Shown here one piece after another: positions 34,341 to 45,083 of a stretch of DNA of 64,000 bases. A model generated the notes under the pieces. The model searched no databases and was not told where the DNA came from. It worked only from the letters and a program-made list of their open reading frames with translations. Source of the stretch: Colias croceus. Lineage: Eukaryota; Arthropoda; Insecta; Lepidoptera; Pieridae. The stretch spans positions 3,978,001-4,042,000 of the forward strand of contig NC_059545.1 in the NCBI RefSeq assembly GCF_905220415.1. Direction: 5' to 3'. The position numbers and the translations under genes were made by a program. Position 1 is the first letter of the stretch; every line of letters starts with the position of its first letter.

Positions 34341-34783
34341 AAATTATTATTAGAAACGCGAAAGTTTTGAAAGAATTGTATGATTGTAGAGACAATGACG
34401 GTACTAGATAGTGATGTAGCTAAAATTCTAGAATAACAGCTATATATAATATTATTCTAGATATACTTGCTTTTGCCCAATGAAACTGCCAAGTATCAGC
34501 GGCCTAGTTAGTCCTCATATTGTATGAATGTTAGCTGTTTAGGGCCCCTATGAGGGTTTACACGATAATTCACCGCGTAATTGCGGTTTGGTTGACTTAA
34601 CAATATGTCGTTATGGTTTTAGTTCTAGAAAATGCCTTCGTCATGGCATTTTGGTTCATCGATTCTCAATGCTTTACGTTTTACGATCTTTATGTTAAGA
34701 GGAGTCATAGGATTTGACCACCATTTTTTGACATATTTATTTGTTACAATTATATATATAAACGTATCTTACTTAGTTAACAA
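34341..34783. other. AT-rich DNA, possible repeat edge
   Basis: Begins with AAATTATTATTAGAAACGCG then AAAGTTTTG, which resembles the ATTATAAACGCGAAAG start of B-type elements, but no matching body follows. A 78-codon plus frame from 34632 runs into the next repeat and is not credible. Confidence 0.4.
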
Positions 34784-34935
34784 AGAGTATGCATGCCGAG
34801 CACACGTGTCAGAAATGAAATTTCTTTGTCAAGATTCAAAGATAACAAAACCTTACTCCATGACGTGAAGGTATTGCCATGACGCGAACTTAATTTTTTT
34901 TTCTCAACGCACCTAAAGAAGTTTCACTTCAAAAA
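34784..34935. repeat. Dispersed repeat GCCGAGCACACGTGTCAGAA, copy 2
   Basis: Partner of 16357-16502, with the same succession of blocks. It retains a longer right end, CTCAACGCACCTAAAGAAGT then TTCACTTCAAAAATT, which links the family to the repeat ending at 7606. Confidence 0.75.
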
Positions 34936-35609
34936 TTAAAAAGATATTATATTATATGTATTACGTAATACTGTAATAAAGTAAGCGGTGTTTAAACTCA
35001 ACAAAAACCCTCCTGTACGTGACTCTACCCTCCTTCAGATATAAAATTTTATGGTATCATTTTCGGCGTATAGATTGGCCGATTTCTAATTCTACCTCTT
35101 TTTAAGTAAGGTATTCTCTCCTTATTTATTAATAACATTTTATTTTTGCTACATAAAGTCGTAAACGTAGGTATTAAGGGTGGGTAATGGATTATTGAAT
35201 TATTAGGAATGTTTCTGGCTTTTAAGAACAATTTAGAATGTTAACATTTATATAGTTTAATTAGTTTCTGTAGTCAAAAACCGGCAACTTTCAAACTTTA
35301 TCGGATAAAATAGATAACATTGTACAAAGTTTATTACGATAACAATTCCTAGGGATAACACGCGTCCTTATTAACAAGCCAGTAAAGATTTTTCTTGTCT
35401 TTTTTAACTACCTACGGCGGGCCCATGTCCCGGCTTACAATTCTGAAAAAACTTACAACATAAATTTAATTCGGGACATCCCGGCATCATCCCGTACTCT
35501 ATTTGACTGATGGGAAAATCTCGCTATCAAAAAGAGACAGTTTTCAATTTATCTTAACAGGGTATGAGAAAAAATCCAGTCAAAGGCTACAAGCGGGTAG
35601 TTGGAACAT
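34936..35609. other. AT-rich DNA with a possible old repeat
   Basis: Near 35400-35520, CTACGGCGGGCCCATGTCCC and TTCGGGACATCCCGGCATCA look repeat-like (GGGACAT/ATGTCCC inverted), but I cannot assign a family or limits. Confidence 0.35.
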
Positions 35610-35645
35610 GAATAACCTCCTCCTTTTTTTTGAAGTCGATTAAAA
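35610..35645 (-). mobile_element. Fragment of the CGACTTCAAA MITE
   Basis: AATAACCTCCTCCTTTTTTT then TGAAGTCG matches the terminal ~35 bp of the element at 21239-21489. The rest of the element is absent or unrecognisable. Confidence 0.65.
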
Positions 35646-35996
35646 ATATAAAAGGTTCCTTCTCATACTGAAACTGAAAACTTAATTAAAAACTGTATTG
35701 TGTGTGCTTTATTTTTCTGCTTGCCTCATTCTCTATGGAAAATTTAATCGAGATTATAAAATGCTAGTCGTACATGATAAACAATGGTATGGTCATTATC
35801 TGTATGACAATGCATTTTTATTGAGTGGATGAAAGTATTTACTATGGTATATCAATCGTGCAAATAGTACGAAAGAAAACGTTATAATATAATAATGCAC
35901 CTACCGTATTATCATCATAATATCATCGTATTATCATAACCAATAGCACATACTATGAGCTTTTTGTAGTAGGTATACCGTATAGCGCACAAATAT
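35646..35996. other. AT-rich DNA, nothing recognised
   Basis: No feature supported. Confidence 0.45.
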
Positions 35997-36075
35997 TTGC
36001 CCCGGGTGGGAATCGAACCCACGACCTCTGGCTTGGAAGGCAGGGCCACTACCAACCAAGCCAACCGGTCAGTTG
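35997..36075 (-). mobile_element. tRNA-Gly-like SINE head
   Basis: The minus strand reads as a tRNA-like sequence: GGCTTGGTTGGTAGTGGCC (D-arm/A-box), a CTTCCAA loop with a TCC (Gly) anticodon, and GTGGGTTCGATTCCCAC, a perfect 5 bp T-arm and B-box. The acceptor stem pairs at only about four of seven positions and the anticodon stem is mispaired, so it is not a working tRNA. I recognise the sequence as a lepidopteran SINE head. No clear 3' body or target duplication was found. Confidence 0.65.
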
Positions 36076-36385
36076 TCTAGTATGTAGTAGCAGAATACTC
36101 CAGAATCCACACGATTCCATATGCAACCAAAACCCATAACCTACAACGAATTCGCTATTCAGCGTTTCATTTCACTCCCGCTGACGTCGCATTATGTTTA
36201 CAAAACAAACAGACCTTTCATATCCCGCGTTATTATGTCAATGAGATAACCTAAATACCGTAACATGCTCTAAGCTCACTGGGAAATGATGCCTTGATGT
36301 TATTTATGTGCAATCTTGTAAAATGTGTTTTTATGGCATGACCTAAGAAAGGAGGTAAACATTAGTAGGTTACGTTTTATATAAG
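36076..36385. other. Unassigned DNA beyond the SINE head
   Basis: Moderately GC-rich near 36110-36190 and could be a degraded SINE body, but I cannot align it to anything here. Confidence 0.35.
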
Positions 36386-36586
36386 ACTAGCTTCCGCCCA
36401 CGACTTTGTACGTGCATCCCCGTTTTTCCCCGTTCCCGCAAGAATTTCGGGAAGTCCTTTCTTAGCGGATGCCTACGTCCTAACATCTACCTGCATGCCA
36501 AATTTCAGCCCGATACGTCCAGTGGTTTGGGCTGTGCGTTGATAGATCACTATATCAGTCACCTTTGAGTTTTATATATATAGATT
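36386..36586 (-). mobile_element. Family B-like element, diverged
   Basis: Starts ACTAGCTTCCGCCCACGACT and contains CCCCGTTCCCGCAAGAATTT, GCCAAATTTCAGCCCGATAC and CCAGTGGTTTGGGC. It ends TATATATATAGATTA. It shares the ACTAGC terminal module with B but has a separate body, so it is another subfamily. Confidence 0.7.
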
Positions 36587-37910
36587 AAGTTTTATAATAA
36601 TACGATTACTGAAGTTTATGTATAGGTATTGTGTATTTAGACATCATCTATTGAAATGAGACTTAAATTGCCAGAACTTTTACATATTTTGTGCTCCTTT
36701 AAAATGAAAATAAAAAACTAAACCATAAAGTAAACCATAAGTAAAGTATGTAATTCTAAGCTCGTTCTACATCGTAAGATCTATATTTATTATCCAAAAA
36801 GTATTTTTATAATAATAATATCAGACACAGATCTTAAATATAGCAGCTATTTAAAAAATTGATCGGCAAATCAAATCTCACGCATATAGCGACAAATTGT
36901 GATTCTCACTTGACGCACTTACAATAATATTATGAATGCTAGTTTCTACAAGCATTTCCAATAGTTCATTTATAACATGCAATATACAAACATACACCTG
37001 TTTGACATACTTCTATGTTCCTACCATTGTTTTCAAATAGTAATTTGTATGTAGGCGCAAATGAATCGTTCAAAGCGCAGAACATTCATGTCACGCATAT
37101 TTTGACGGCATTTTCGGTATCTGATTATGAAAACAATTGTTAACAATTTCTTTTTAGCGACCGAACATTGTTACTTTGTCAGTTTTTACACTTGAACATT
37201 TACACAATCTTTACATGCATTTCTGCATTTGTTTAACATTTTTAGTATTTGTTTTACTAATAGTTTGTTTTAATACTTCATCATACCTACTTAAAACAAA
37301 AAACAAACAGATGAATTTAAATCATTTCTCATTATTGAAACCTAATTAAAAACAAAAGATAACAAATAACAATAATAATAATTTACCTATAGAAAATCTT
37401 CAAAGCTGCTTATGTCTATAAAACTTAACACTGAGGATTAAAAAGCAAACTGTAGATAAAGATAAATATAAACAATACCTAGTTCCTAACACGGACTATT
37501 TCTAATAAGTACTGTTAGAGTGGACTATAATTAACAGTACTTGTACTGTAATCTCCCTTATCCATACTGATAATAATCCTTACCTGAATGAAATTATAAA
37601 CCAATGCTCCTGTTTCGAATAAGTAATTAATTAAATACCTTGACTGTTCGTGTCGGAATTTATTTATCAAAAAGTTTCATTTTAGTTCACAGAACGTTAT
37701 AAAACGTGGTATTACTTTTTTATTGAAACTATAAAAAACATGCAGTATTGTTTTTTATGTGAGAATTGGTTATCGCATATTGTTTTCGTTTAACAATTAA
37801 ACGAGAATATCTACCTTCAAAATATTTTTTCTATATACGCAATATTATACGTGCACTATAGAAAACACTACCCCACTTCTATTATTATCAAACACCTACT
37901 CCACATAAGA
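36587..37910. other. AT-rich DNA, nothing recognised
   Basis: No gene or repeat supported before the target duplication at 37911. Confidence 0.45.
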
Positions 37911-38017
37911 GTTTAAATCATGGGCGTAGCTAGCCATGGGCACAGGGTGGGGCAACAATAAAAAATAATATGTAACTAGCAACTATACCCGAGGTCTTAT
38001 CCCGGTTTATTTTTAGG

Positions 38018-38205
38018 GCTTCGACCCTCAAAAAGAAAAAAACAAAATCCTTATAGATCACTTTGTCGTCCGTCTGTCTGTGTGTCTAAGACCTTTTTTC
38101 TCAGGAACGCGTGGCGGTATCAAGCTGAAATTAATAAACCAACACAATCAAAAGATACAGCCGTTGATGTTGAAATTTTCATCACTATATTTTATAGTTT
38201 AACTT
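38018..38205 (+). repeat. Family C fragment, nested
   Basis: AGGGCTTCGACCCTCAAAAA, ATCACTTTGTCGTCCGTCTG, AAGACC, TTTTTCTCAGGAACGCGTGG, GGTATCAAGCTGAAATT and AATCAAAAGATACAGCCGTT match 1138-1380. The central and right parts of family C are missing, so it was truncated either before or after the hAT-like element acquired it. Confidence 0.75.
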
Positions 38206-38393
38206 TCTATGAATAAATACTTACAATAATATGATGTTTTAATTTCTTTTTACCAAAAAATATACTAAACATGTCTAAGAATAATTGTCTATGTAAATTG
38301 AAAATTAAACCATTTTAAATGGTAAATATAACGCAGTAAATAAAGCATTTAAACTCGCACTTCCGATCCAATTTCATTTTTGTTTTAGGTTAA

Positions 38394-39090
38394 GGGTCAC
38401 TTATTGACCATAAAAACACAAAATGACAGATCATTTTTTGAGTCGTAGAACGTTTAGTGTAGAAATGCCGGCGCTCGGCGGGTGACGCGGCAGACCAAAA
38501 GATTTTTTACGGATGTAATGAAGGCGAAGAAGGGATTTCCAATGCATGCATGTGGATTTTCGCCGTTTCCGAAACGGAAAAAAATTTGATTTTTTTTTAC
38601 AGAAAAATGAATTTTTTAGACATTTTTAAAAATATTCTCCTTTCATTTTCTTTTTTTTTATTCTTGCATCCGAATATAAATAATTACTCAATATTGTTTA
38701 GTTGTACGAAATATACATAGGTATACGAAACATACCTTGAAATTTTCTATTTTTCGACCGGTAATCCAACATCAAACATTAAATAACTCAAAAAGTGTGG
38801 ACATAAGAAAAAAAGTTTCAAATAAATTGATCTTAAAAAATGGATGGTTACTAGCCAAAAACAATAAACCAGTTCATTAAATAGGCCATAAATCGTACAC
38901 GGTTAGTTTTACAAAAGTTTACACGGTATAAAAGATACGAAATTTTACTCTCTACAAAAAAGTCAAAATAACTTTTGCTTTAAAGTGGATAATTTCCGAG
39001 ATATCGGCCAAAAACTTTTCTTTAAGATTGCGAGCGAAGCTCCAACTGGATCTGTCAGCATTTTGTGTTTTTATGGTCAATAAGTGACCC
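38394..39090. mobile_element. Nested TIR element with TTAA flanks
   Basis: Inverted ends: GGGTCACTTATTGACCATAA then AAACACAAAATG at left, exact inverse at right (39059-39090). After a 3 bp indel comes ACAGATC/GATCTGT. TTAA lies directly outside both ends (38390-38393, 39091-39094), matching piggyBac-type targets, although AGG/CCT just outside is also symmetric and may belong to the TIR. The body includes GCGCTCGGCGGGTGACGCGG and GCGAGCGAAGCTCC. No transposase. The near-perfect ~32 bp TIRs point to modest age. Confidence 0.75.
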
Positions 39091-39742
39091 TTAACCTTAA
39101 CTTCGTCTATTTTCATTTTGTTCATTTAGCTTACCATCAGGCAAGGCGTCGCGTCGGCTCATTTTCCTTCTTATATCATAAAAAAAACAAAAGTGAAATT
39201 TGATCGGAAATTTAGTGCGAATTTGAAAAAAAAAAAAACAGCTTTATTTAGTGGAGTAACAGTACTACCCGTCTTTCTACTCATGTGGTACTACACTACT
39301 TTTTCTGTCACGAAAATTTATAACACGTAAGAACCTAACATGGAAGCCCTATTTTCTTTTTTTCGTGCGTAATTCGACGAAATCCATCCAAAAATGTGTC
39401 CCTAACTTTAGCCGTTTGGGCGCTGATGGGCGTATGAAAATTTGTTAATCAGTCAATTTAGAGTTAAATAATTGCACAAAGGTATTTGACACACACAAAC
39501 GAAAAACAAAAGGATTATGTTTGTGAATGTATGGGGTCAATCGTGCGCAAGCTTTTTGTTTAGATCGCATTTTTTTGAGTCGATTGACAAGTTTCGAGTG
39601 TGAATTTTTTTGCGGATATTAAGTTTTGTCAGTACCTAGATAATTATTTTTTTTTAGATTTGGTTAGGTACCTTCCAGGTGAGAGCCAGGGTGGGGCAAG
39701 CGCCCCACCCTGCCCCACCGTGGCTACGCCCATGGTTTAAAT

Positions 39743-42700
39743 GAACAGGTAACCAAAACCAACAAACAAATGAGCCTTGCAACCATTCGAAAATAACTTT
39801 AATAATATTTTACCGCGCAGTATTACCAGTTAACAAACGAATTTTGGTTTTACAATGTTGAACACATTCAATTAACATCTTCACTAATGTTGAAAGTTCG
39901 TGACAGTTTAACCGTTCCGTTACATTTATACAATCAAACTTTAGTTAAAACTCAGAAATACTCCAATTAAGTAGTCCAAAGCTTTTGCGAACATGGCAAT
40001 ATGCGCCGCGTTTTAATATGCACAAAGCTGAAATACACTAATAATAAATTATTTACTTAAGGCGGCGTGAATGCGCTCACTGAATTCGAAATATAGCGTT
40101 CAAAATATTTATAAACCTTTGAAACTCATTTAAAATGCTTTAATGTGATCAACTTTTATTCAACTATGAACTATGATAAACATCTATCGGTATGCAGTTA
40201 TTGATAACGTTATTTTTGCTGTTAGAAAGTAAATAAAAAGTATTGAGGAAATATTTTATGAGATGAGCCATGGACTTTCCTGTCGCTCTACTAATTGCGA
40301 CAAGATACAGTTAAATGAACTCTACAAATCCACATCTAAGAACTTTGCAGTTATTGATAAGAACCGACGATATGCCAAACCGTTAAATAGTTATGTAGTT
40401 ATCTATTCCTCTTAAGATTTTATGTACTGACTTATGGAATATAAAAATAAAATACCGGAAGTAGAGAAATTGGACGCAATTAAACAGTCGTCAATAAAGC
40501 AATCAAAGCCAGAAGAAATCCAAAACACTTCGTATTCACGGAACGAAGTATAAGAACACTCAATGTCACATCATTATGAAGTTGCAAAGATTGCACAGAA
40601 AAATCAATAGGAAGGAAAAAGTTAGAAAGCCACCGGATGTATTGACAATTCACGCAAAGCCGTGAATAAAATCGTTGTTAGCCAAGTGTGTGAACGAATG
40701 TGTTAAAGGGCTAACACAATAACAAGTAGCACGGTTCGACTCAAGTAGTTTTAACAAGCGGGCGGTAAACGGGGCAAATATTTGCTAACTCTCGATCGTA
40801 GAACGAATATATTCATTGTGTTAGTATGCACGCCGAAATGACCCGTATTACGTCAATGCAGGTGAGAGAATTGCATGCAGGATAGACACGAAAATTCGCC
40901 CGAAATATCGGCATGTTTGATAGCTTTGTCTCCTTTTGTGGATCTCGTAGTCGATAGAGTTTGCATGCAGATTTTTCATATTCGAGCTATAATAATATTT
41001 TTACGCTGTATGAACTTGATGTAAGTTATGCATTTATTTAAGGTTTATTTATACTATGAAATATGTTTAAGTACCCACTTTTATTCTTTAGGTAACCATT
41101 TAAAAACAATAAATATTTATAATATGCAATATTAAATATTAATATTCTATAACTATCTCCCAAAACAAGTTGAATCAAATATGGAATACCAATTTCTAAA
41201 CCATTGATACAAACTACCTGGCTTAATAACTAATGTGCAAACCAGCCTAACCATTACCTATCACTTGAGCCAGTATTAATAATAATCTGAAATCATACAA
41301 CCCACTATTATAAGTGTACACAACCTGTCGCAAGCATTACGATTAGATATAGTTATTATAAAGTGTTACAAGCTGACAAATTGGCTGGAAGATTATCTAG
41401 TGGTTGTGTCATATCCAAGCACATTGATTACTGATGGTAAAAGTTGTTTGAGTAAATCTTGATATCTATATTTAGTTTGTAAAGCTTATGATGTTTATTC
41501 TGCGGGAGTGCTAGTATATTATGATGCATCGTTTCTTATGAGGCTGATAGTTATAATATTATATGAGAAAGTCACATGACAACATGACACTAAGTAGAGC
41601 TGGAAAATACGCTAAAACTACGAACCGAATTTAAACAAATTAAAATATGGTAACGGGTTAATCGAATTCATGATGGAATTAAAATAATTCTTACTTAAAA
41701 ATTAATACGAACCAACAAGTCCTAATAATTTTCTTTGTTTATAATTTCAATTCTCAAACACTCTCACTAAACCAAAATTATATGTAACGTTCTTAACAGG
41801 TAAATGATTCCATCCCACATGCGGCTATAGGTTCGTATTCAATATTCATTATAAACCCCGGTACACAATCTTTATCCACTATACATGTTCATTATAAACA
41901 CACGCACACACCGTGTTTACAAGTAGACAGCGATGCAAAAAGTAGTAAATTTCGCACAGAATATTGTATCGTAGAAGCCGCATCAGATAGCGTCGCGGCC
42001 ATAATGGACGATATTATTGACACCGATGTCAATATGTAAATGAAGTGCACGATAGCTTTATTGCATATTCAGATATTGGGAAATTTAAAACACCCTTTAT
42101 ATTGGATTTTATTTTTAATTTCCAATCAATAAACGGCGGCGAAAGGGATTTAGTTAACAAAATTCTTTGTTCGTTTTTTGTTTTCTTCATGATCACATCT
42201 GTTGTTATGTAATCACTACATTATTTGAAAAGGATTCAACATAATTAAAGAGCGAAATTTATTGAGATGTATATATCTTAAATTCTTTACCCGTTGGCGA
42301 AAATATTTTAAGATCGGTTCTCTTTGCACGGTTTAATTACAAACTACTTACTCAAAGAGTTCATTTATCCGAATTTTGTAAAGTCTATGATCTCGTTGAT
42401 TATAAAAGCATGTTATTTCTATCACCCTATGGCTATAATATCCCTTTATGAATAAATGCAGGCAATTCCTAATATAAGATAGCTCTATTAAATAAATACG
42501 GAAAACAAAATATTATATCAAGACTCGCTCATACAGAGCATAGTTTCACGAAGAAATAATAATGCCCTCGTTGCAGTAGACCAAGAAATAAAATATTGAA
42601 TACGTCGATTGCCATCTTCACTGAGGAAGCGCTCAAGTGGAAAAATATTTCTGTATCAATAAGATAAGCCAGGCAATCTCCTGTTGGCTGATCGATAGAA

Positions 42701-42763
42701 AACGTACTGCGGACGTTTTGTGGCTGTAGTTGCACCGTTTTCGAGAACGTTCAAGTAATTAAT
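39743..42763. other. AT-rich DNA with one GC-elevated block
   Basis: No gene or known repeat. About 40470-41000 is visibly richer in GC and CpG (GCAAAGCCGTGAAT, AGCGGGCGGTAAACGGGGCA written across 40758-40776, AAATTCGCCCGAAATATCGG) and unique-looking. It is a candidate conserved non-coding element by composition only. A 68-codon minus frame at 42529 is unrecognised. Confidence 0.35.
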
Positions 42764-42970
42764 CTATACTATACTATACTATATAAAGCTGAAGAGTTTG
42801 TTTGTTTGAATGCGTCAATCTCAGGAACTACTGGTCCGTTTTGAAAAATTCTTTCGGTGTTAGATAGCCCATTTATCGAGGGACGAGGAAGGATACAGGC
42901 TATATAATATCATCATGCTAAGACCAACAGGAGCGGAGCAATGCGGGTGCAACGGCGGGGTACAGCTAGT
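42764..42970 (+). mobile_element. Family A element with (CTATA)n edge
   Basis: Starts with a pentamer tract CTATACTATACTATACTATA, then AAGCTGAAGAGTTTGTTTG, a mutated AATGCGTCAATCTCAGG, TTGAAAAATTCTTTCGG, a small duplication in TTTATCGAGGGACGAGGAAGG, AGACCAACAGGAGCGGAGC, and terminal ACAGCTAGT. The simple-repeat edge looks like a retroposon tail lying at this end. Non-coding. Confidence 0.85.
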
Positions 42971-43394
42971 TGTGTATATGAATTATAATCAATGTGTTTC
43001 GTAATCTATTTTACAACATTTCATTATCTATGTCTTGTGTTAGCCTTCGCGCGCGTATTCTTGACATCATGATACTAGTTCTCGATACAAATACTTAGTT
43101 CAGTCATTTCAAATTCACACATTTCTTTTCTAAATTCTCTTCAATGTTACGAAATGAATGAAACAAAATTACTTACACTCCACGTTTATCATAGTCAATA
43201 AACGTAGGAAATTTTGCAAATCATTTGATAAGTGTGATTTTATTGATAGGTATAAATTTAAATAAATATTCCATTTGCTTATAAGTGCTGGAAACTTTCG
43301 TGATAACAATACGTTTTATATTCACGAGTTTTTTAAAATTATATTCACCAGCTATCCCCAAATTAACCTCACCCAAAAACTACAAGCCGCAGCT
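42971..43394. other. AT-rich DNA, nothing recognised
   Basis: No feature supported. Confidence 0.45.
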
Positions 43395-43556
43395 TATAAA
43401 TGCGTTTGACACAGTTAATTATTAAACTTTAAGAGGAGGCTCCCTTTTTCATTTCTGGCACTGAGAGACCGGTTACGGTACTAGACGCTAATACAGCCGT
43501 AATAAAGTTGAATATCGCGTGCGCTCTTTGATCGCGTTCGAGCTCGAAAAGTAAGT
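43395..43556 (+). promoter_or_regulatory. Possible TATA promoter plus untranslated first exon
   Basis: TATAAA at 43395-43400 is followed by a CpG-rich stretch (43440-43550: ACCGGTTACGG, TATCGCGTGCGC, GATCGCGTTCGAGCTCG). That stretch ends AAAA/GTAAGT at 43551, an exact consensus donor. There is no ATG between 43431 and 43550, so a transcript starting here would have a non-coding first exon. GTAAGT alone is frequent in 64 kb; it is the combination with TATA and the local CpG enrichment that makes this notable. No acceptor or downstream coding exon is seen in the window. Confidence 0.3.
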
Positions 43557-44423
43557 TAACATTTATTTTAGTCGTAAAGTCCAAGTAAATCTTTAAAAAA
43601 AACGTAAAAAAGGCATAATTTTTGAATAAAAAATGAATCGAGCGAAAATGTTACAATTACGTAACTGTCTTGTAGATCGAAAGAAAAAGACCCAATAAAT
43701 CATATACTAAAGTTCCATTTTGATTGTATGTGTGCCTGTTTCAGAATATGTATGCAAATTTACATAAAATTTAGGGAGCTTGCCCTTAACAACACAATTT
43801 ATATGCACTAGAACACTCACTCCCACATATTTATAAAACCACGTGGAAACACATTTTCCACGTCATATTAACGTAGCAAAAGTTTAACAATAACAGGATT
43901 GCGGTACAGACTGCAATTGGTTTTGTTCCTGTCCGCACTAGACAGTGCAATTACTTGAAAATTTTTAAAGCAAACTAGTTTTTATCGCTTTAAGTTGTTT
44001 CAGCGCAGCAGCGGTTTATTGGCTGTAAGACGGTCGTGGAGTTCTAATAATTTCGTTATAAGTTTATTATTTAAGTAGTTTATATGAATTTTGAGGTTAT
44101 GTGCCAATATTAGTAAGCGTAACAAATATCTGTAAACATTTGATTTTTTTTTAATTCAGCAGAAAACAGTGTTTAATTGCCTTCATATTATAATGCTAAA
44201 GAGTCTATGTTAATCCAATCGTAAATTTTGATCCAATATTTAACTCAATAATCCAAAAAAAGCCTTGACACTTTGATCACCTAAATTACTCAAGTGTACA
44301 CGTCATAAATTATTATTCACAACTAAGTATATTATAATCCTATAACGGCGAAATATTTTATCAATATTTTGGTGTTTTATTTTGGAACGACAGAGCTTTT
44401 TTTACCGCTATTTATAAGCCATT
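43557..44423. other. AT-rich DNA, nothing recognised
   Basis: No repeat or ORF supported up to the SINE target duplication. Confidence 0.45.
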
Positions 44424-44433
44424 ATCTTTTCTA

Positions 44434-44744
44434 AAAGCAGTGGTGGCTCAGTGGTGAGACCTCGGACTTCGAATCGATAAGTCCGGGGTTCGAGACCAGG
44501 CGAGCGCGCAGGAATTAAATTGATTTTTCAATTTATCTGCGCATGTTGTAATATCACCACTGCTCGAACGGTGAAGGAAAACATCGTGAGGAAACCGACA
44601 TGTCGAAGAATTAAAAAGTTCGACGACATGTGTCATCCGCCAACACGCACTTGGCCAGCGCGGTGGATTATGGCCTGTACCCTCATAGGAGGCCCATGTC
44701 CCAGCAGTGGGAACGTATATGGGCTGATGATGATGATGATGATG
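44434..44744 (+). mobile_element. Intact tRNA-derived SINE with (GAT)n tail
   Basis: Pol III boxes are visible: TGGCTCAGTGGTGAGACC (A-box) and GGGTTCGAGACC (B-box). The body follows: ACCACTGCTCGAACGGTGAA, GAAAACATCGTGAGGAAACC, GTCATCCGCCAACACGCA, TTGGCCAGCGCGGTGGATTA, GGCCCATGTCCCAGCAGTGG, then GGGCTGATGATGATG. The exact 10 bp duplication ATCTTTTCTA flanks it (44424-44433, 44745-44754), proof of target-primed insertion. I recognise this as a major lepidopteran SINE whose 3' end is shared with a LINE. The overlapping ORFs are not genes. Confidence 0.92.
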
Positions 44745-44754
44745 ATCTTTTCTA

Positions 44755-45083
44755 GGAAGCTTTTATATAGACCTACAAACTTTTTGCGCACGTATTTTCC
44801 CGAGAAAGATTATAAAGTTTTATAACGCGAGGGAAAAGCTGTTGTATATTTTATTTTGTACATGAACTCAATATAACATTTATAAAATTTGTCTCAATAA
44901 ATTAATAAAAAAAAACATTATGGTCAATGACCGAAATTCTAATAAAGAACACTTCAACAGCAAATCTTTTGTTACTTTTCCTAGGTTATTATTTATCTGC
45001 ATTTACCCACGAAAAAATAAAGCTATATTTTATAGTTGTATCTTCTCATCTAATTTTAATATCATAACATTAGTACACATTTT
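44755..45083. other. AT-rich DNA, nothing recognised
   Basis: No feature supported. Confidence 0.4.

Larger units (their letters stand above)
37919..39734. mobile_element. hAT-like non-autonomous element, 1816 bp
   Basis: Flanked by an exact 8 bp duplication GTTTAAAT (37911-37918 and 39735-39742). The ends are inverted: CATGGGCGTAGC on the left and GCTACGCCCATG on the right, continuing imperfectly as GGGTGGGGC on both. A sub-terminal palindrome sits at about 39690-39711. An 8 bp duplication with short TIRs is typical of hAT (also P) elements; the CATGGGCGTAGC start resembles hAT-type MITE ends I recall. No transposase frame is present. It hosts a family C fragment (38018-38205) and a complete TIR element (38394-39090). 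Confidence 0.85.

Noticed and set aside
36001..36075. Functional tRNA-Gly(TCC)
   Set aside because: Acceptor and anticodon stems are mispaired; it is a SINE head.
44520..44825. 101-codon plus ORF
   Set aside because: It lies within the SINE and runs through its (GAT)n tail, giving a run of methionines.
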